A DNA stretch of 64,000 nucleotides, taken from contig NC_073746.1 of NCBI RefSeq assembly GCF_029784135.1, positions 58,812,097 through 58,876,096 of the forward strand. Direction: 5' to 3'. The notes beneath the pieces were generated by a model. That model ran no database searches, was not told the DNA's origin, and saw only the letters and a program-made list of their open reading frames with translations. Below are positions 34,701-46,100 of the stretch, piece by piece. The translations under genes were made by a program, and so were the position numbers. How positions within the stretch are numbered: the stretch's first letter is position 1; the number at the start of each line of letters is the position of its first letter. The DNA comes from Toxorhynchites rutilus septentrionalis (lineage: Eukaryota > Arthropoda > Insecta > Diptera > Culicidae).

Positions 34701-35425
34701 ATTGGGCGCTGGACAGCGTCGCCTCACGACCTGTTGAACACTATTACATTGTAACGGATAGTCTTAGCTCTGTCGAAGCTATCCGTTCAGTGAGGCCGGA
34801 AAAGCACTCGCCGTACTTCCTTGAGAGAATACGAGAAATTTTGAGTGCTTTATCCAGACGCTGTTATGTCATTACCTTTGTCTGGGTCCCTTCACATTGC
34901 TCCATTCCGGGTAATGAGAGGGCTGACTCATTAGCAAAGGTAGGTGCAATTGAAGGCGATATTTATCAGCGTCAAATCGCCTTCAATGAATTTTATTCTT
35001 TAGTCCGCAAAAATACCATCGCTAACTGGCAACGCAAGTGGAATGAAGATGAATTGGGCCGGTGGTTTCACTCGATTATCCCAAAGGTTAGCCTTAAACC
35101 GTGGTTCAAAAGTCTGGACTTGAGTCGGGACTTTATTCGCACCTTCTCCCGACTCATGTCCAATCACTGTTCGTTAGATGCACTACTCTTCCGTTTCAAT
35201 CTGGCCAGCAGCAATCTCTGCGTTTGTGGCCAAGGTTATCACGACATCGAGCACATTGTTTGGTCGTGCGAGGTGTATCTGGTCGCCAGATCGAATTTAA
35301 AAAACTCCCTTCGGGCCCGAGGAAGACAGCCCAATGTACCGGTGAGAGATGTGTTGGCTCGGTTAGACCTTGATTACATGTCTCATATATATGTTTTCCT
35401 TAAAGCTATAGATCTTCGTGTGTGA
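31741..35425 (+). pseudogene. I-clade LINE copy 1, ORF2 (endonuclease-RT-RNase H), one frameshift
   Basis: Starting at ATG 31741, the first frame (to 33981) has an APE-type endonuclease with LQWNCRSLIPKL, LSETWLS, ILGDFNSHGTAWG and GSDHLPI. It continues with an RT carrying QYGFRRGKGTNDCLALL, VFLDIKGAFNSV, MGLPQGSCLSPLLY and QLADDGV. A seven-G run at 33965-33971 shifts the frame. The second frame (33914-35425) continues with RNase H (YFTDGST, YIAELAAIHWAL, IVTDSLSS, WVPSHCSIPGNERADSLAK) and the terminal CVCGQGYHDIEHIVWSC cluster. Without the extra G it aligns throughout with copy 2. The enzyme would nick target DNA and prime reverse transcription there. Confidence 0.9.
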
Positions 35426-35781
35426 TTGCCCCTACATCCTTATACCCTCCTTTCCTACCTTTGCGGGTAATTCGTCCCCTTGCTATAAATAGTAGATTAA
35501 GTTGAAATGTAAATACACTATAGATATACGAATAGATTTATAAATTGAGTGTTCATCAACATTGTTACAATTTCCTTATATCCCATCCTTCTCCTAAAAA
35601 TATGTCACCCTTCTAAACTCGAGTACACCGCGAGTAATCGGTTTTCCACCTTACTAACCATAGATGTAAGAAAATTGTTTATATATATAGTTTTAAAATT
35701 ATATTTAAGAATTCGGCTCCTTTAAACTTAAGTAACTGAGCCTGTAAAAATAAACGAATTAAAAAAAAAAAATGACATGAA

Positions 35782-38402
35782 AATCAAATTTGGTCAAAAC
35801 TCGTTTATACAACAAAAAATATAGCGCTGACGAAAAATTGCCAAGAGACAAAAAGTGTTTAATTTTTCAAGCTCTACAAATCTTGTTCTATAAAATTTTC
35901 TGTAACTGCAAGAAGAAAGGGCTTTGGAGACGAAACTCACACTTACCATTTTAGATCCTTAATTCTATATATGTGGAGGTGGTCAATGTCTCGAAAATAG
36001 ACTGAATTATTTCCTACACCTCTAAACTTTGATTTACCAACAACAGCATTTCCAAAAATTTACTCATGGCTTCGCCACAGTTTTTTGCGGTTTCTGGAAA
36101 TCACGTCGGGTAACAAGTGTGAGTTTTGGAACCAGACCCCTCATATGTATTGCTGAAATCAAATCGAACAGGGTGACTTGATCTTGCTCGAAGAAATTCA
36201 TAAACTTGTTCGCATATTATGATAGTTTACTTGGACAGTATTGTACAGCTGGTACTATATCAGCCACCATCCATTGTGATTATCGAAAGGGAAATCTAAC
36301 GTAAAATGTGAAATGAACAATTTATGGAATTCACGGGAACAAAAACCCATCGCGATAATTTCCATTCGCCCCCCGAGGCAGTTATTTCTTTTAACGATCC
36401 TGAATTGAGCCCCGTCTCGTTTGAGTGTTGTCTCACCGCTCGCTTTCAATTGTACAACCAGTTGAGTGATTTATGTGTGTTCCGCAGTAATTTGATACTG
36501 GGAAGCGTTTATGGAACAGACACACTCGATTCAGCTCCCTTCGCAGTGTATTGCGTACACATTCACCGACCATACGCCCACGCACATATATTGACGAGAG
36601 AGAAAGCGGGTACCCTCAGGGCGCGGGGATCAAAGACCAATTTTATTTCTATTTAGTGTAATTTTGCCAGCGTAAAACAAACAATTGTTTATCGGTCTAA
36701 TCACGACACTTAACGTTTATTTGTCGATTATTCTCGCATGCACCGATGTTTGTTGAGTGGTTCGGAAAATTGTTTCGGTTGCGCAATTTTCGCTTGGTTT
36801 GAGGCTGACTGAGGATGGTCGTTTTTTTTTCACTAACGCTTCGAGTTGTATCAGTCTCAGCAGAAACTTCGTTAATCCCAACACCGAACGTGGGATGAAC
36901 CAAACCGTCTCAAATTCACACATAAGTGAAGAAATTTCCATTGAATAAATTCACCATTCAACAGCTTCTCCGTCGCTCATCAACGCCATCTCGTTCGCCT
37001 CGATCTGGGAGGCAGAAGAAGCCCACAGTGGAACCCCTCCCTCGGGAGGGAAGAGCGACAGTAAAATACGGTGTGATGTGTAGAAGCGTGAAAAAGGTCC
37101 AATTTAGCAGTAGATAAAATTTACATTCTAATCACAGCAAGGAATCAAAACTCCACTGAAGCGTTTTGCAAGGTGTGAGGAGCTCCTGGCGGAGCTTGCG
37201 AGGCTTGGGACGGTTGCCAGTGCCGAAGAAGATGGAATTAGTGCTCTCGAAAGATGGTCGCTTCTCGGGAGAGCCCTTAATCGATGTTGGTTGACGTGTT
37301 GGGACAGAAGGATACACTTTGTGCTCTGAATTCAACCGACAAAAGGTGTGTCATTTTAAAGAGTTCGTTGTATTTCAAGACGAACGCAGAGTATAATGCG
37401 AAAAAATAAGACGCTAAAGCATGAACATTAACAATCTTCCAAAGTTTTCATCTACTTGCTGAATGTGTCAACTCTGTAACAGCTAACAAAAAACGTATTG
37501 ATTTTGTACCACAAACATAAGGACAAACATGTCACACCTTCCCCCACACCACCTCCTAAATGGGGACGTGATGTAGCTCTGAAGGTGGTGAAAGATTTCT
37601 TCACCCGTTCTTCCGTGTCACTCAGCTCAGCATAGAAGCGAGACTCGAGTCGTCGTCGTCGTTAAACTAGACACGTACTCATTTAGCAGCTGTTTCATTC
37701 ACACTGAAAACTAAATCACATATTGTCGCTCCCCTTTCGCGACTGCCTGCTGCCATTGTCAGTTTCCCCCCACGCCGCTAAATTAGTTCTCCGCCTGGCG
37801 CCACAATCAGGACAGGATGTGCCTCAAACCGATTCACACATCTACATCTCAGTCGGAGTGGGTGGCCATTCATGGAAAATCGGTCCTCAATGGTGTGCCA
37901 CCAAGGGATTAATTAGGAACGGTTACTTTGTTTCGAATTAATTGAGATGTTGAATGGTGAAGCTGGAAAGTCAGACTGACGGTCTGTCGATATGTTGCCA
38001 TTTTCGGGAGGGCGGAGCTAACGCACCGGTTCCGTGGATTTGCAAACGCAGCGAGCACTCGCGAGAACGATAGGAAAATGCGGGAGCATATTTTGTCATC
38101 CACTAGAGAGAGGGAGAGAGCGGAAAATGCGAGATTATGAAAGCGTGAGAGAGCGCTGCATAGAGCCAGTGGTTGCGTGAACGCGATCCATTTTACGACT
38201 TCAGAAAGAAGCGTTCCACAGAGCATGGACAGATGTGTTGCATTTTGAATATGCCTTTACAATAACTTAGGATTGAATGTATCAATAAGTAAAATACATA
38301 TGCTAATTAACCAAACGTATCGTTTTCAACGGGATAGTACCTTTTTCCGACCATTTTTTATTTAATATTTTGAGTATAAAGAGAAAAACATATTTCTTGT
38401 TG
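35782..38402. other. Single-copy-looking DNA, no gene recognised
   Basis: 36.3-38.2 kb is GC-richer and repeat-poor, with short frames on both strands and no family features. It includes a perfect CCCTCCCTCGGGAGGG hairpin near 37047 and a GA-rich GAGAGAGGGAGAGAGCG stretch near 38105. Plausibly intronic or intergenic host sequence. Confidence 0.4.
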
Positions 38403-39289
38403 TAGGTTAAGTAATCTTGGTTTGTCCGATTTAGGGTGTTTTCACGCAACCAGTAAATGCAAATCGAGTTTTTTTTCATGAAAATCACATATAAATTATA
38501 TGATATAATCAATACGAGTTTGGGTTTGCTGAAAAGCCCCAAGGCTCTAGTTGCTAATACTACCATAAGGCGTTGAAATTATTCAAATTTTTTATGTTTT
38601 TTAACGATTTCCCTCAAAGAGAAATTATGATCATGGTTTGTCCGGTTTTAGAAATCACCATTTTGACTGAAAAAATTCGAATGATCCATTAATAGTTCAG
38701 ACTTTTTTCAGAATATTGCCTCGGGTATTTTAAAAGCGTTCACCTCAACACACTCAACACAGAGAAACTTTATGTCTGTTATGCGCAAAGGACACAATAA
38801 ACAAACTGCAGCGCGCCATGCGGTTCTCATAGAAATCATGTAGTCAAAACAACATTAGTGAATCGGACAACTCATGATCGGATTTGAGGTCATCGAAATT
38901 CTTTAATTACTATTATTATTACATTAGCTATGTAAATCTGATACAAATGGTGTGCAAGCATGATGTTTACAATATTAGTAAGTGTTATAATCCAGAAAAG
39001 GTCTGAACACGTGCGTAATAATCGTCTAGTGATTGATTAAAACTTAGCTCAAATGAGTGGCACATTGACACCAATAGAAGGTGGATTTTATAATCCCTTA
39101 AAACATGTGAATCCGTTAAAATATACTATGAAACTACTGTAAATCATGAAAAAGAAAAAAAATATTTATATGTTTTGGAACATTCGAATACCTGATTTGA
39201 CACAGGTGCGCTGAATTAGAGCATTCAAAAAAGTGGACCAACCATGATCATATTTTCGACTGGACAAACCAAAATCATTTACCTTACTA
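38403..39289. mobile_element. TA-flanked MITE-like element with GGTTTGTCC repeats
   Basis: The left end TAGGTTAAGTAATCTTGG then TTTGTCC and the right end (reverse complement) TAAGGTAAATGATTTTGG then TTTGTCC form an imperfect TIR next to TA. The motif ATGATCATGGTTTGTCCGG recurs inside the left end (38628-38646). Inverted relatives lie at 38863-38880 (CGGACAACTCATGATCG) and 39235-39250 (GGACCAACCATGATCA). No transposase frame. Confidence 0.55.
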
Positions 39290-39837
39290 CACGATTTGTT
39301 CAAAAATTCGTGCCGCAAACTATGGTTGCTTCCTACCAGAGATCGGATAATGACCTTTCAGACATTAATCGGTTTTGTTGGAAGAAACAATGTTGCTGAT
39401 GTTGTTTTTAATTTTGGTCATTTCATTAGAATTCATCAACGTGAAAGGGGAGAAGTAATTTCGACTAGCGAGGTCCAAACTACCCTAAAAAATCCAGTTG
39501 ATTCAGGTGAAACATAGTATGCTAAATTTATAAAAACTGAGATTTTTTTTTCGATACTGCGTTGAAATACATAAAATAATGGAAGGTTAGTCTAGGAGAA
39601 ACACAATAGAATGTATTGATTGTTTTAAAGTTCATTCCTAAATTGTTAGATGTTCAAAGTAGCATTAGTAAAAAATCCAGAACATATTTTGTTTGTAAAG
39701 AAGACAATGATTGAAGAAGTTATAATAGATGTGATAAAAATGTGTAACAAAGAATTCGTGCAGGTTGCGAATCGGAAGATGCAGATGCTTACAGAGATAA
39801 TAAATTTAAAGTGTAAGAATTCGTGAAGCAAACGGAT
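39290..39837. other. No gene recognised
   Basis: AT-rich DNA. A 73-codon frame at 39296-39517 has no family features. Confidence 0.3.
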
Positions 39838-39841
39838 TATA

Positions 39842-41899
39842 GAGCAATTCCACGCCAAATCAGCCGGCCGGACGATTTATTAAGTTTTCAAACGCATATT
39901 ACTCAAAATATATCATTAGAAAGAAAATTTATCCAGCATTTTTTTGCATAAAGCATAAATAGTGAATATATAAAAAAGTTAACAATTTGACGATTTAAAT
40001 TGATATGTTTTGTTTCGATTGCACTAACCACTTGTTTTTCTCCCCGATGCAACGAGCAATCGTTCTGTCTAAATTCGGGCGTAAGCTCACAATGTGAGTT
40101 GATTCATATTTTTAATTATTCTCAATTTACCGAAAATAGTCATTTATTGTATTTTAAGTTGTCCAATCAATTCGTGCTAACAATTACTATGCTACTAACA
40201 ATTTATGTAACTGTGATCCAGGATGTCATAATATCGATCATGCTATCTGGTTATGTAAAAAATGCAATTAATGAATTTAACTGGCTGGAAATTTAGAAGA
40301 TCGAAAGGCTACTACATCACCGGGCTATAAAGTTATTACAAACAATGTTCCGGACAACGTGGAGACGAAGAAGAAAATGCTATATTTATCTATGATATAT
40401 TTCTGTAGTAATAGATTTCTTTGACTTAGGCCAATATTTATGTAGATCGTAACTCTTTAGATTTGTTTTTAAAAATGATACATGATGACATTTTGTCTTC
40501 TTCTGCATAATTGAATAAACAGAACAAAACGGTAGTAATGGCTTTAATTGCATTTTGTGTACATTTTTGAACGCAATGTGGTTCCGAATTCTACCACGTA
40601 TTCTACACGTATCTCATCTAATCCGTTATAGGACACAACTTCATACACGAAACGGTTTTTTTTCCATTTGATGTATCAAAAGAGAAAAAAATACAGATTT
40701 GAACAATGAAAAAACTCAATTCAAATGCAATTGCTACACACATTAACATATTTTATAATAGCATATCTAGAATCATTGAACTTTCTTTGCTAGAATAATT
40801 ACTCAGAATATCAATGGATTATCAATGGATTATTTTGGAAAAATAACATGGGGACACACTTTTAGTTATCTAAATTTTCAATATTGAATTCAATTTTTGA
40901 GTAAGATTTCTCAACGTTGTATTTAAAATTTAATTTTTCCTAAATACTTAATTTATTCCACAACAATTAAGGGTAATGATTTGTTCGAAAAAAGGTTTGA
41001 TACGCCTCTATAAAAATCAGTCGTAATTAAAATTGGTTAAAATGAAAATTGTGATTTGAACAGTTGCAACAAGATTTAAAAAAAATAGAAGGGTGGTTTC
41101 CATGACTCGACTGCATTGTTAAAGTAGGACTACAAAATTATTAAGCTATAAACTCTTACCCCAGGAAATACCTTTATTACATCCGGCTTGAAATACGCTG
41201 CACTTTGAAGCCAACTTTAACCCGAAAATCATGCACAGCATTCTCTGCGTTTTTCATTCTTCATGTGGCAATAACTTTTTCTGTCTGAGGCTTCGAAAAA
41301 TTCTTCCAATTTCGAGAAGTCAAAAGTGTTGCCTATCGTAGCCTTTTCTTCTGCATCCCTTTAGTTTCGTAGAAACAGGTGAAGATTATTGATTGATGAT
41401 CCATTCTTGCCATCGGGAGAGCAATAAACAATAAATTTGTTTCCTTATAGTAATACAGTAATGTAGTATTCATCGCGAACACTATCGCGACAGTCGGTGA
41501 CACATTCGATCACAGACGATTAAATATTCGCTCCCTCGACACCGTTATTGCACATTTCCAAATCATTTCAATCTACATTTGGCAATGCATAAAACAACTA
41601 AATGTGCGTATCATGCATGAATATGGGAACACTCTCGTCAGCGGCATGCAAGCCGAACCCGATACCCTAAACCTTTAAGGATTAGAGATTCACATTGTAT
41701 ACATCAGATCTTAGAATATTTCCGATTCGATTGATGGGCAAATCATTGAAATTCATTCGCAGCGAAAGTAATTAGTAACGTTAACTTTAATTCATAAAAT
41801 CTGATCTGATTTGTTTTCTAATTTGGCAAAGTCGTAACTACACATAAACAAATGATACGGGATTGCGTCAAATTCGTCTGTTTTGGCGTGAAATTGCTC
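39842..41899. mobile_element. 2-kb TIR element (GAGCAATT-CACGCCAAA ends)
   Basis: The left end GAGCAATTCCACGCCAAATC then AGCCGG and the right end (reverse complement) GAGCAATTTCACGCCAAAAC then AGACG are flanked by TA. A third copy of the end, GAGCAATTTCATGCCAAATC then AGTCGG, occurs at about 56164. The interior is AT-rich, carries no transposase, and includes a LINE remnant at 40060-40300. It looks like a non-autonomous Tc1/mariner-type element that gained other DNA. Confidence 0.65.
40060..40300 (+). pseudogene. LINE ORF2 C-terminal remnant (Cys/His cluster)
   Basis: A plus-strand frame near 40204-40272 reads NLCNCDPGCHNIDHAIWLCK, the counterpart of NLCVCGQGYHDIEHIVWSC at the end of copy 1 ORF2. 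Upstream frames are too decayed to align with confidence. It is an old I-clade or related LINE fragment inside the TIR element. Confidence 0.45.
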
Positions 41900-41901
41900 T
41901 A

Positions 41902-42108
41902 TATTTTGTGTCTACCTGGTAGTAACGCATCTGTTGAAAGGATTTTTTTTTCTGCAATGGAAAATAAATGGACAACGGAAAAGTCATGACCCAATGTTGA
42001 AACCATGAAAGTTACGATAAATGTCAAACGGAACTTCGATCTGGAATGTGACAAACTTTATTATAAAACTTCCAAAAATCATAATATCCTTCACAACATC
42101 ACTTCATC
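41902..42108. other. Flank of LINE copy 2; target-site duplication at its end
   Basis: Non-coding DNA apart from an open frame from ATG 42005 that reads into the LINE. TCACTTCATC at 42099-42108 is identical to 47311-47320 just beyond the LINE poly-A, and marks the insertion point. Confidence 0.5.
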
Positions 42109-43147
42109 TCTTTGCGATCGCTGTGATCTCTTTGCGATCGAGTATCGCGTATACGTACCCTGTTGCAAAGTTGAAATAGACGGTGTAATAAACGAAAAGG
42201 GTTTGACTCGAAAAGAGATACTCGATGGTGTCGGTCGCTTCAAGAACTCTTCACTTAAAAGTGTGAAGATTCTTGCATGCGATCGACTGAAATCTGTGTC
42301 ACTTAAAAATGACAAAAGAGTTCTCAATCGGATAAACTCTTTTCGTGTGACATTTGAGGGTTCCGCCCTTCCTAACTACGTTGCAATAGGTGCACTTCGT
42401 TTACCTGTTCGGTTGTTTGTACCCCGGGTAATGAAATGCAACAAATGTATGCAACTCGGTCACACGGCCGCCTATTGTTGCAACAAAAAACGTTGCGCAG
42501 ATTGTGGAGAGAGCCATGATGAGAATCCTTGCCCGAAAGAGCGCAAGTGTCTTCATTGCGGCGGGACTCCTCATGATCTTACTCAATGCCCGGTGTACAT
42601 ACAACGAGGGGAAAAAATCAAGCGTTCCTTAAAAGAACGTTCCAAGCGGACTTATGCAGAAATGCTTAAGAGTCCCGTTCCAACGACTCAGGACAATCCC
42701 TACTCCATTCTGCAGAACGACGAGCCTGTTGCTGACGCTCCCAATGCAGGAAGTTCCGGTACATCGCAGGGTGCCATCAGGAAAAGAAAAATTACTTCTA
42801 TTCCATCACTCCCCAGAAAGAAAACCGAAACTTCCCAAGTTGGAATGAAAACTCGAATCGAACGTGCTGAGAATAGACCGAAGCAAATACCTCCTGGTTT
42901 AAGCGGTTCTTCTACGCACCAGGGGTCCTCAGCACTTCCCGGAGCAGCACCCAACACGTCTGTTCCTTTTTCGCGGTCGAGGCAACAGCCACAATCTGGC
43001 CTGCTTGCGCTTTCTGACCTGGTGGACAACATTTTAAATGCTTTAAATATAAATGACCCTCTTAAAATTTTTGAAAGAAAAATGTGGTTTTTTGGCAGCG
43101 TTCATTTCCCTCGATACCTGATTCAGGGCAAGAGGTCAAGGATTTGA
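42005..43147 (+). CDS. I-clade LINE copy 2 ORF1 (nucleic-acid-binding, gag-like), chimeric start likely
   Basis: The 380-residue frame has an RNA-recognition-like segment (KILACDRLKSVSL, RVTFEGSALPNYV). Three zinc knuckles follow from residue 145: CNKCMQLGHTAAYC, CADCGESHDENPC and CLHCGGTPHDLTQC. A basic linker and a Ser/Pro-rich region come next. Such ORF1 proteins coat the LINE RNA in the ribonucleoprotein. The ATG at 42005 lies upstream of the apparent insertion point at 42108, so the natural N-terminus is probably lost. The C-terminus after LNALNINDPL differs from copy 1 and ends in another frame, which suggests a small deletion near 43070-43100. It overlaps ORF2. Confidence 0.8.
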   Translation: MKVTINVKRNFDLECDKLYYKTSKNHNILHNITSSLCDRCDLFAIEYRVYVPCCKVEIDGVINEKGLTRKEILDGVGRFKNSSLKSVKILACDRLKSVSLKNDKRVLNRINSFRVTFEGSALPNYVAIGALRLPVRLFVPRVMKCNKCMQLGHTAAYCCNKKRCADCGESHDENPCPKERKCLHCGGTPHDLTQCPVYIQRGEKIKRSLKERSKRTYAEMLKSPVPTTQDNPYSILQNDEPVADAPNAGSSGTSQGAIRKRKITSIPSLPRKKTETSQVGMKTRIERAENRPKQIPPGLSGSSTHQGSSALPGAAPNTSVPFSRSRQQPQSGLLALSDLVDNILNALNINDPLKIFERKMWFFGSVHFPRYLIQGKRSRI

Positions 43148-46100
43148 CCACTGTAATACAGTGGAATTGCAGAAGCATCATTCCTAAACTAGATCAGTTT
43201 AAATTTTTAGTTCACAGCTCTAACTGTGATGTATTTTCTCTCTGTGAAACATGGCTTTCTTCAGCCGGTGAGCTGAATTTCCACGATTTCAACATTATTC
43301 GCCTCGATCGAAATGACTCGTTTGGTGGCGTACTATTGGGGATTAAAAAATGTCACTCCTTCTATAGAGTCACTCTCCCATCGATGACAGGCATTGAAGT
43401 TGTTGCTTGCCAGACACAAATCAATGGCAAAGACCTCTGCATTGCTTCGATATATATCCCTCCCAGAACTACGGTAGGCCGCCATCAGTTCTTTGATACT
43501 ATCGAGGCAATGCCGGAGCCGCGGGTAATCTTAGGTGATTTCAACTCCCATGGAACAGCATGGGGATCACTCTACGATGACAACCGTGCCACTTTGATTT
43601 ATGATCTGTGCGACAACTTCAAATTGACAGTTTTGAATACTGGGGAAGCAACCAGAATAGCCAACCCTCCTGCACGGGCAAGCATGCTAGACATATCTCT
43701 ATGCTCTTCTTCGTTATCCCTGGATTGCATGTGGAAGGTAATCCAAGATCCCCACGGTAGTGACCACCTACCAATAATTTTATCGATCGCTAATGAATCA
43801 AGCTTTCGTGAGTCAGTCAATATTTCGTATGACCTCACGAAGAATATTGACTGGAGAACATTTGCGGAAATAATATCTGAAGCAATTGTTTTAATGCATG
43901 AACTTCCTCCACTCGAAGAGTATAACTTTATTTCGAGTTTGATTTACGAAAGCGCACTTCAAGCTCAAAAGAAACGTGTACCAACTATCACTTTCCGACG
44001 TCGTCATCCATCACTTTGGTGGGACAAGGAATGTTCAAAGGTCTACCTTGAAAAATCATCCGCTTTCAAAAAATTCAGGAAAACTGGATTAGTGGAATGG
44101 CTTCTAAAGTACCAAGCTCTAGAAGCCAAACTAAAAGGTTTGATTAAAGCAAAAAAGCGTGGATATTGGCGGAAGTTCGTCAATGGTTTGTCAAGGGAGA
44201 CCGCTATGAGCACTCTTTGGAATACGGCTAGGAAAATGCGTGGCTGGAACCATACAAACGAAAGTGAGGAATACTCTGACCGTTGGATTTTTAACTTTGC
44301 AAGGAAGGTTTGCCCCGACACCGTTCCTGCACAAAACGTCGTACGCGACATTCCACTTCAAAGCGATTATGAGAATTTTTCGATGGTGGAATTCTCAATT
44401 GCCCTTCTCTCATGTAACAATTCAGCTCCGGGGTCGGACAAGATTAAATTCAACTTGTTGAAGAATCTTCCCGACTTGGCAAAACAGCGTTTGCTGAACT
44501 TGTTCAACAAGTTTCTGGAGCTGAATATTGTCCCGCATGACTGGAGACAAGTGAGAGTGATAGCCATACGGAAACCCAACAAGCCGGCTAGCGATCACAA
44601 CTCGTATAGGTCGATTGCAATGTTATCCTGTATTCGTAAATTGTTAGAGAAAATGATTCTACTTCGTTTGGACAAGTGGGTCGAAACGAACAATTTGCTG
44701 TCAAATACGCAGTTTGGCTTCCGCCGAGGTAAAGGGACGAATGATTGTCTCGCGCTGCTATCTTCTGAAATCCAAATCGCATTTGCTCGCAAAGAACAAA
44801 TGGCTTCCGTTTTTCTCGATATCAAAGGGGCATTTGATTCAGTTTCCATGGAAATTCTCTCAGAGAAACTTCATAATCGTGGACTTTCACCAATTCTGAA
44901 TAATTTTCTGTACAATTTACTGTCAGAAAAGCACATGTTTTTCAATCATGGCAGCTTGAAATCTTCTCGATACAGTTTTATGGGCCTACCACAAGGCTCC
45001 TGCCTAAGCCCCCTCTTGTACAGTTTTTACGTCAATGATATAGATAATTGTCTAACTAGAGACTGCACGCTGAGACAACTTGCAGACGATGGAGTTATTT
45101 CCATCACGGGTACTAATCCCGTCGTTCTGCAAAAGTCGTTGCAAGATACCCTGAACAATCTGTTCACGTGGGCCCTCAAGCTGGGTATCGAATTCTCTAC
45201 GGAGAAAACTGAAATGGTCGTTTTTTCTAGGAAGCACGAACCCGCCCAATTCCAGCTTCACCTATCCGGCAAAACGATCCAACACTCTATGTTTTTCAAA
45301 TACCTGGGTGTATATTTTGATTCTAAGTGTACCTGGGGGAGACACATTGCGTATTTGAAACAGAAATGCCAGCAAAGAATCAATTTTCTCCAAACAATTA
45401 CCGGAACATGGTGGGGTGCCCATCCAGGAGACCTCATTCAGTTGTACAAAACAACGATATTGTCAGTGTTAGAATATGGCAGTTTTTGCTCCCGATCAGC
45501 TGCCAGGATTCATATTCTCAAGCTGGAGAGGATACAATATCGCTGCTTGCGTATAGCCATGGGGTATTTGCATTCGACACATACGAAGAGTCTCGAAGTT
45601 TTGGCAGGAGTACCCCCGCTTACTCTTCGGTTCACAGAATTATCCTACAGATTGCTCATCCGTTGCAAGATCATGAATCCATTGGTGATTGATAACTTCG
45701 AAAATCTACTCCAACTGACTCCTCAGTCAAGTTTTATGTCTTTATACCATGAGTACCTTACCCACAACGTGCACCCTTCACCAGGCATCTCCAACCAAGT
45801 TTGCTTCCCATACTTTTGCAATTCCTCTGTCATTTTTGATCTGTCCATGCGACAAAACATCCATGGAATCCTAGATCACCTACGCTCCGATTCTATTCCG
45901 CCGATATTTTCGGCAGAATATGGGAATGTTAGATCTGATAAAATGTTCTTTACTGACGGTTCATTCATAAACGGGTCCACTGACTTCGGCAACTTCAATG
46001 AAAATTCCAGTGCCTCTTTCAAACTCAAAGATCCTTGTTCCGTGTATGTCGCTGAACTGGGTGCGATATATTACGCATTAGGGATCATTGAAACATTGTC

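Larger units (their letters stand above)
31592..35771 (+). mobile_element. I-clade LINE copy 1, 5'-truncated, with 10-bp target-site duplication
   Basis: The element is bounded by ATGACATGAA at 31582-31591 and 35772-35781, and ends in poly-A. It contains the last 50 codons of ORF1 (31593-31748), ORF2 (endonuclease, RT, RNase H) broken by one frameshift, and a 3' UTR. That UTR ends with the stem GGCTC (35715-35719)/GAGCC (35738-35742) and TGTAAAAATAAACGAATT before poly-A. The clean duplication and the nearly open ORF2 indicate a fairly recent insertion. Confidence 0.9.

Noticed and set aside
36324..36656. 110-codon frame as a small host gene
   Set aside because: No recognisable family features, no splice context and no supporting neighbours.
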